IMG/VR virus record: IMGVR_UViG_3300030060_005467
Span: 24,851-85,441 of that record
DNA length: 60,591 nucleotides
Origin: a virus
Strand: one strand, 5' to 3'
Below are positions 60,525 to 60,591 of this stretch, piece by piece. Below the pieces are notes generated by a model. It made no database searches. It worked only from the letters and a program-made list of their open reading frames with translations, and was not told the origin of the DNA. The translations under genes and the position numbers were made by a program. The stretch's first letter is position 1. Every line of letters begins with the position of its first letter.

Positions 60525-60577
60525 CGAATTGTATATGATTTGTTGAGGAACGAAATAAAATATATACGGTGTTATAA
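60519..60577 (+). repeat. attC-like site 4
   Basis: Left box CTATAAC, right box GTTATAA. GTATATGATTT pairs with AAATATATAC if one G is left out, the position of the unpaired base in attC sites. Length 59. Only 14 bases of the next cassette lie in the window. Confidence 0.6.
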
Positions 60578-60591
60578 GCCGTTTTAAAACT

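Larger units (their letters stand above)
58900..60571 (+). mobile_element. Integron-like cassette array (three complete cassettes, no integrase in window)
   Basis: Four attC-like sites (58845, 59126, 59799, 60519) lie in one orientation, each after one or two small genes. Cutting between G and TT of each right-hand box gives cassettes 58900-59174, 59175-59853 and 59854-60571. No tyrosine recombinase is present in the window, so by sequence it is a cluster of attC sites without a nearby integrase. See findings. Confidence 0.55.

Noticed and set aside
1-60591. Tyrosine recombinase (IntI or phage integrase) that could move the cassettes
   Set aside because: No protein in the window has the usual R...HxxR...Y arrangement that I could find; the enzyme may lie elsewhere or come from the host.

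Overview
This window looks like part of the genome of a large tailed phage with a T4-type (myovirus) head, infecting a member of the Bacteroidota, most likely a flavobacterium. The DNA is very AT-rich and the genes are tightly packed, often with ATGA or TAATG overlaps. Gp20-type portal, gp21-type prohead protease, an acidic scaffold, gp23-type major capsid protein and gp17-type terminase are all recognisable. Several promoters fit the Bacteroidota housekeeping pattern (TTTG, about 20 bases, TAnnTTTG). One lipoprotein has a Bacteroidota-like start. No rRNA, tRNA, CRISPR array or integrase gene was seen.

Layout. Positions 1-9471 (+) hold a glycan island: five glycosyltransferases, two methyltransferase-like proteins, two GDP-mannose dehydratase paralogues, a DegT aminotransferase, a WxcM/FdtA-type ketoisomerase and a GDP-L-fucose synthase. 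Positions 9468-14995 (+) hold PhoH, a HAD-like protein without its nucleophile, two more glycosyltransferases and a probable late sigma factor (gp55-like). Positions 15033-25998 (+) are virion genes: a possible small terminase, baseplate or hub proteins, a beta-helix spike, and several fibre or adhesin genes including a BspA/DUF285-type repeat protein. A hairpin at 26037-26064 closes this block. Positions 26339-46025 (-) are the head and packaging block, followed upstream by virion proteins with odd Cys-rich tails, thymidylate synthase and a KTSC protein. Positions 46142-57500 (both strands) are accessory: a ClpC-like unfoldase, a secreted lytic transglycosylase, LRR and PcfJ-like proteins, thioredoxin, nucleases, a metallopeptidase and a lipoprotein. 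From 57967 to the right edge there are only very small unknown genes, and four attC-like sites divide them into integron-style cassettes.

How the parts fit. The sequence suggests two promoter classes. A directional motif, ATATTTAT followed by an A/T run, sits just before the virion operons and several other units, often immediately after the terminator of the previous unit. It is a candidate late promoter for the gp55-like sigma encoded here. Host-like promoters precede clp, the PcfJ-like gene, the lipoprotein and the cassette region. The glycan island can make GDP-L-fucose and probably an amino-deoxysugar, which the many transferases could attach to virion parts or DNA.

Most interesting items: the attC-like cassette array in a phage; the terminator-linked late motif; a ClpC-like unfoldase that keeps a ClpP-docking-type tripeptide; a PAS-domain protein inside the head operon; and the two-GMD sugar pathway. 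Product calls rest on motifs read by eye; no database search was possible.
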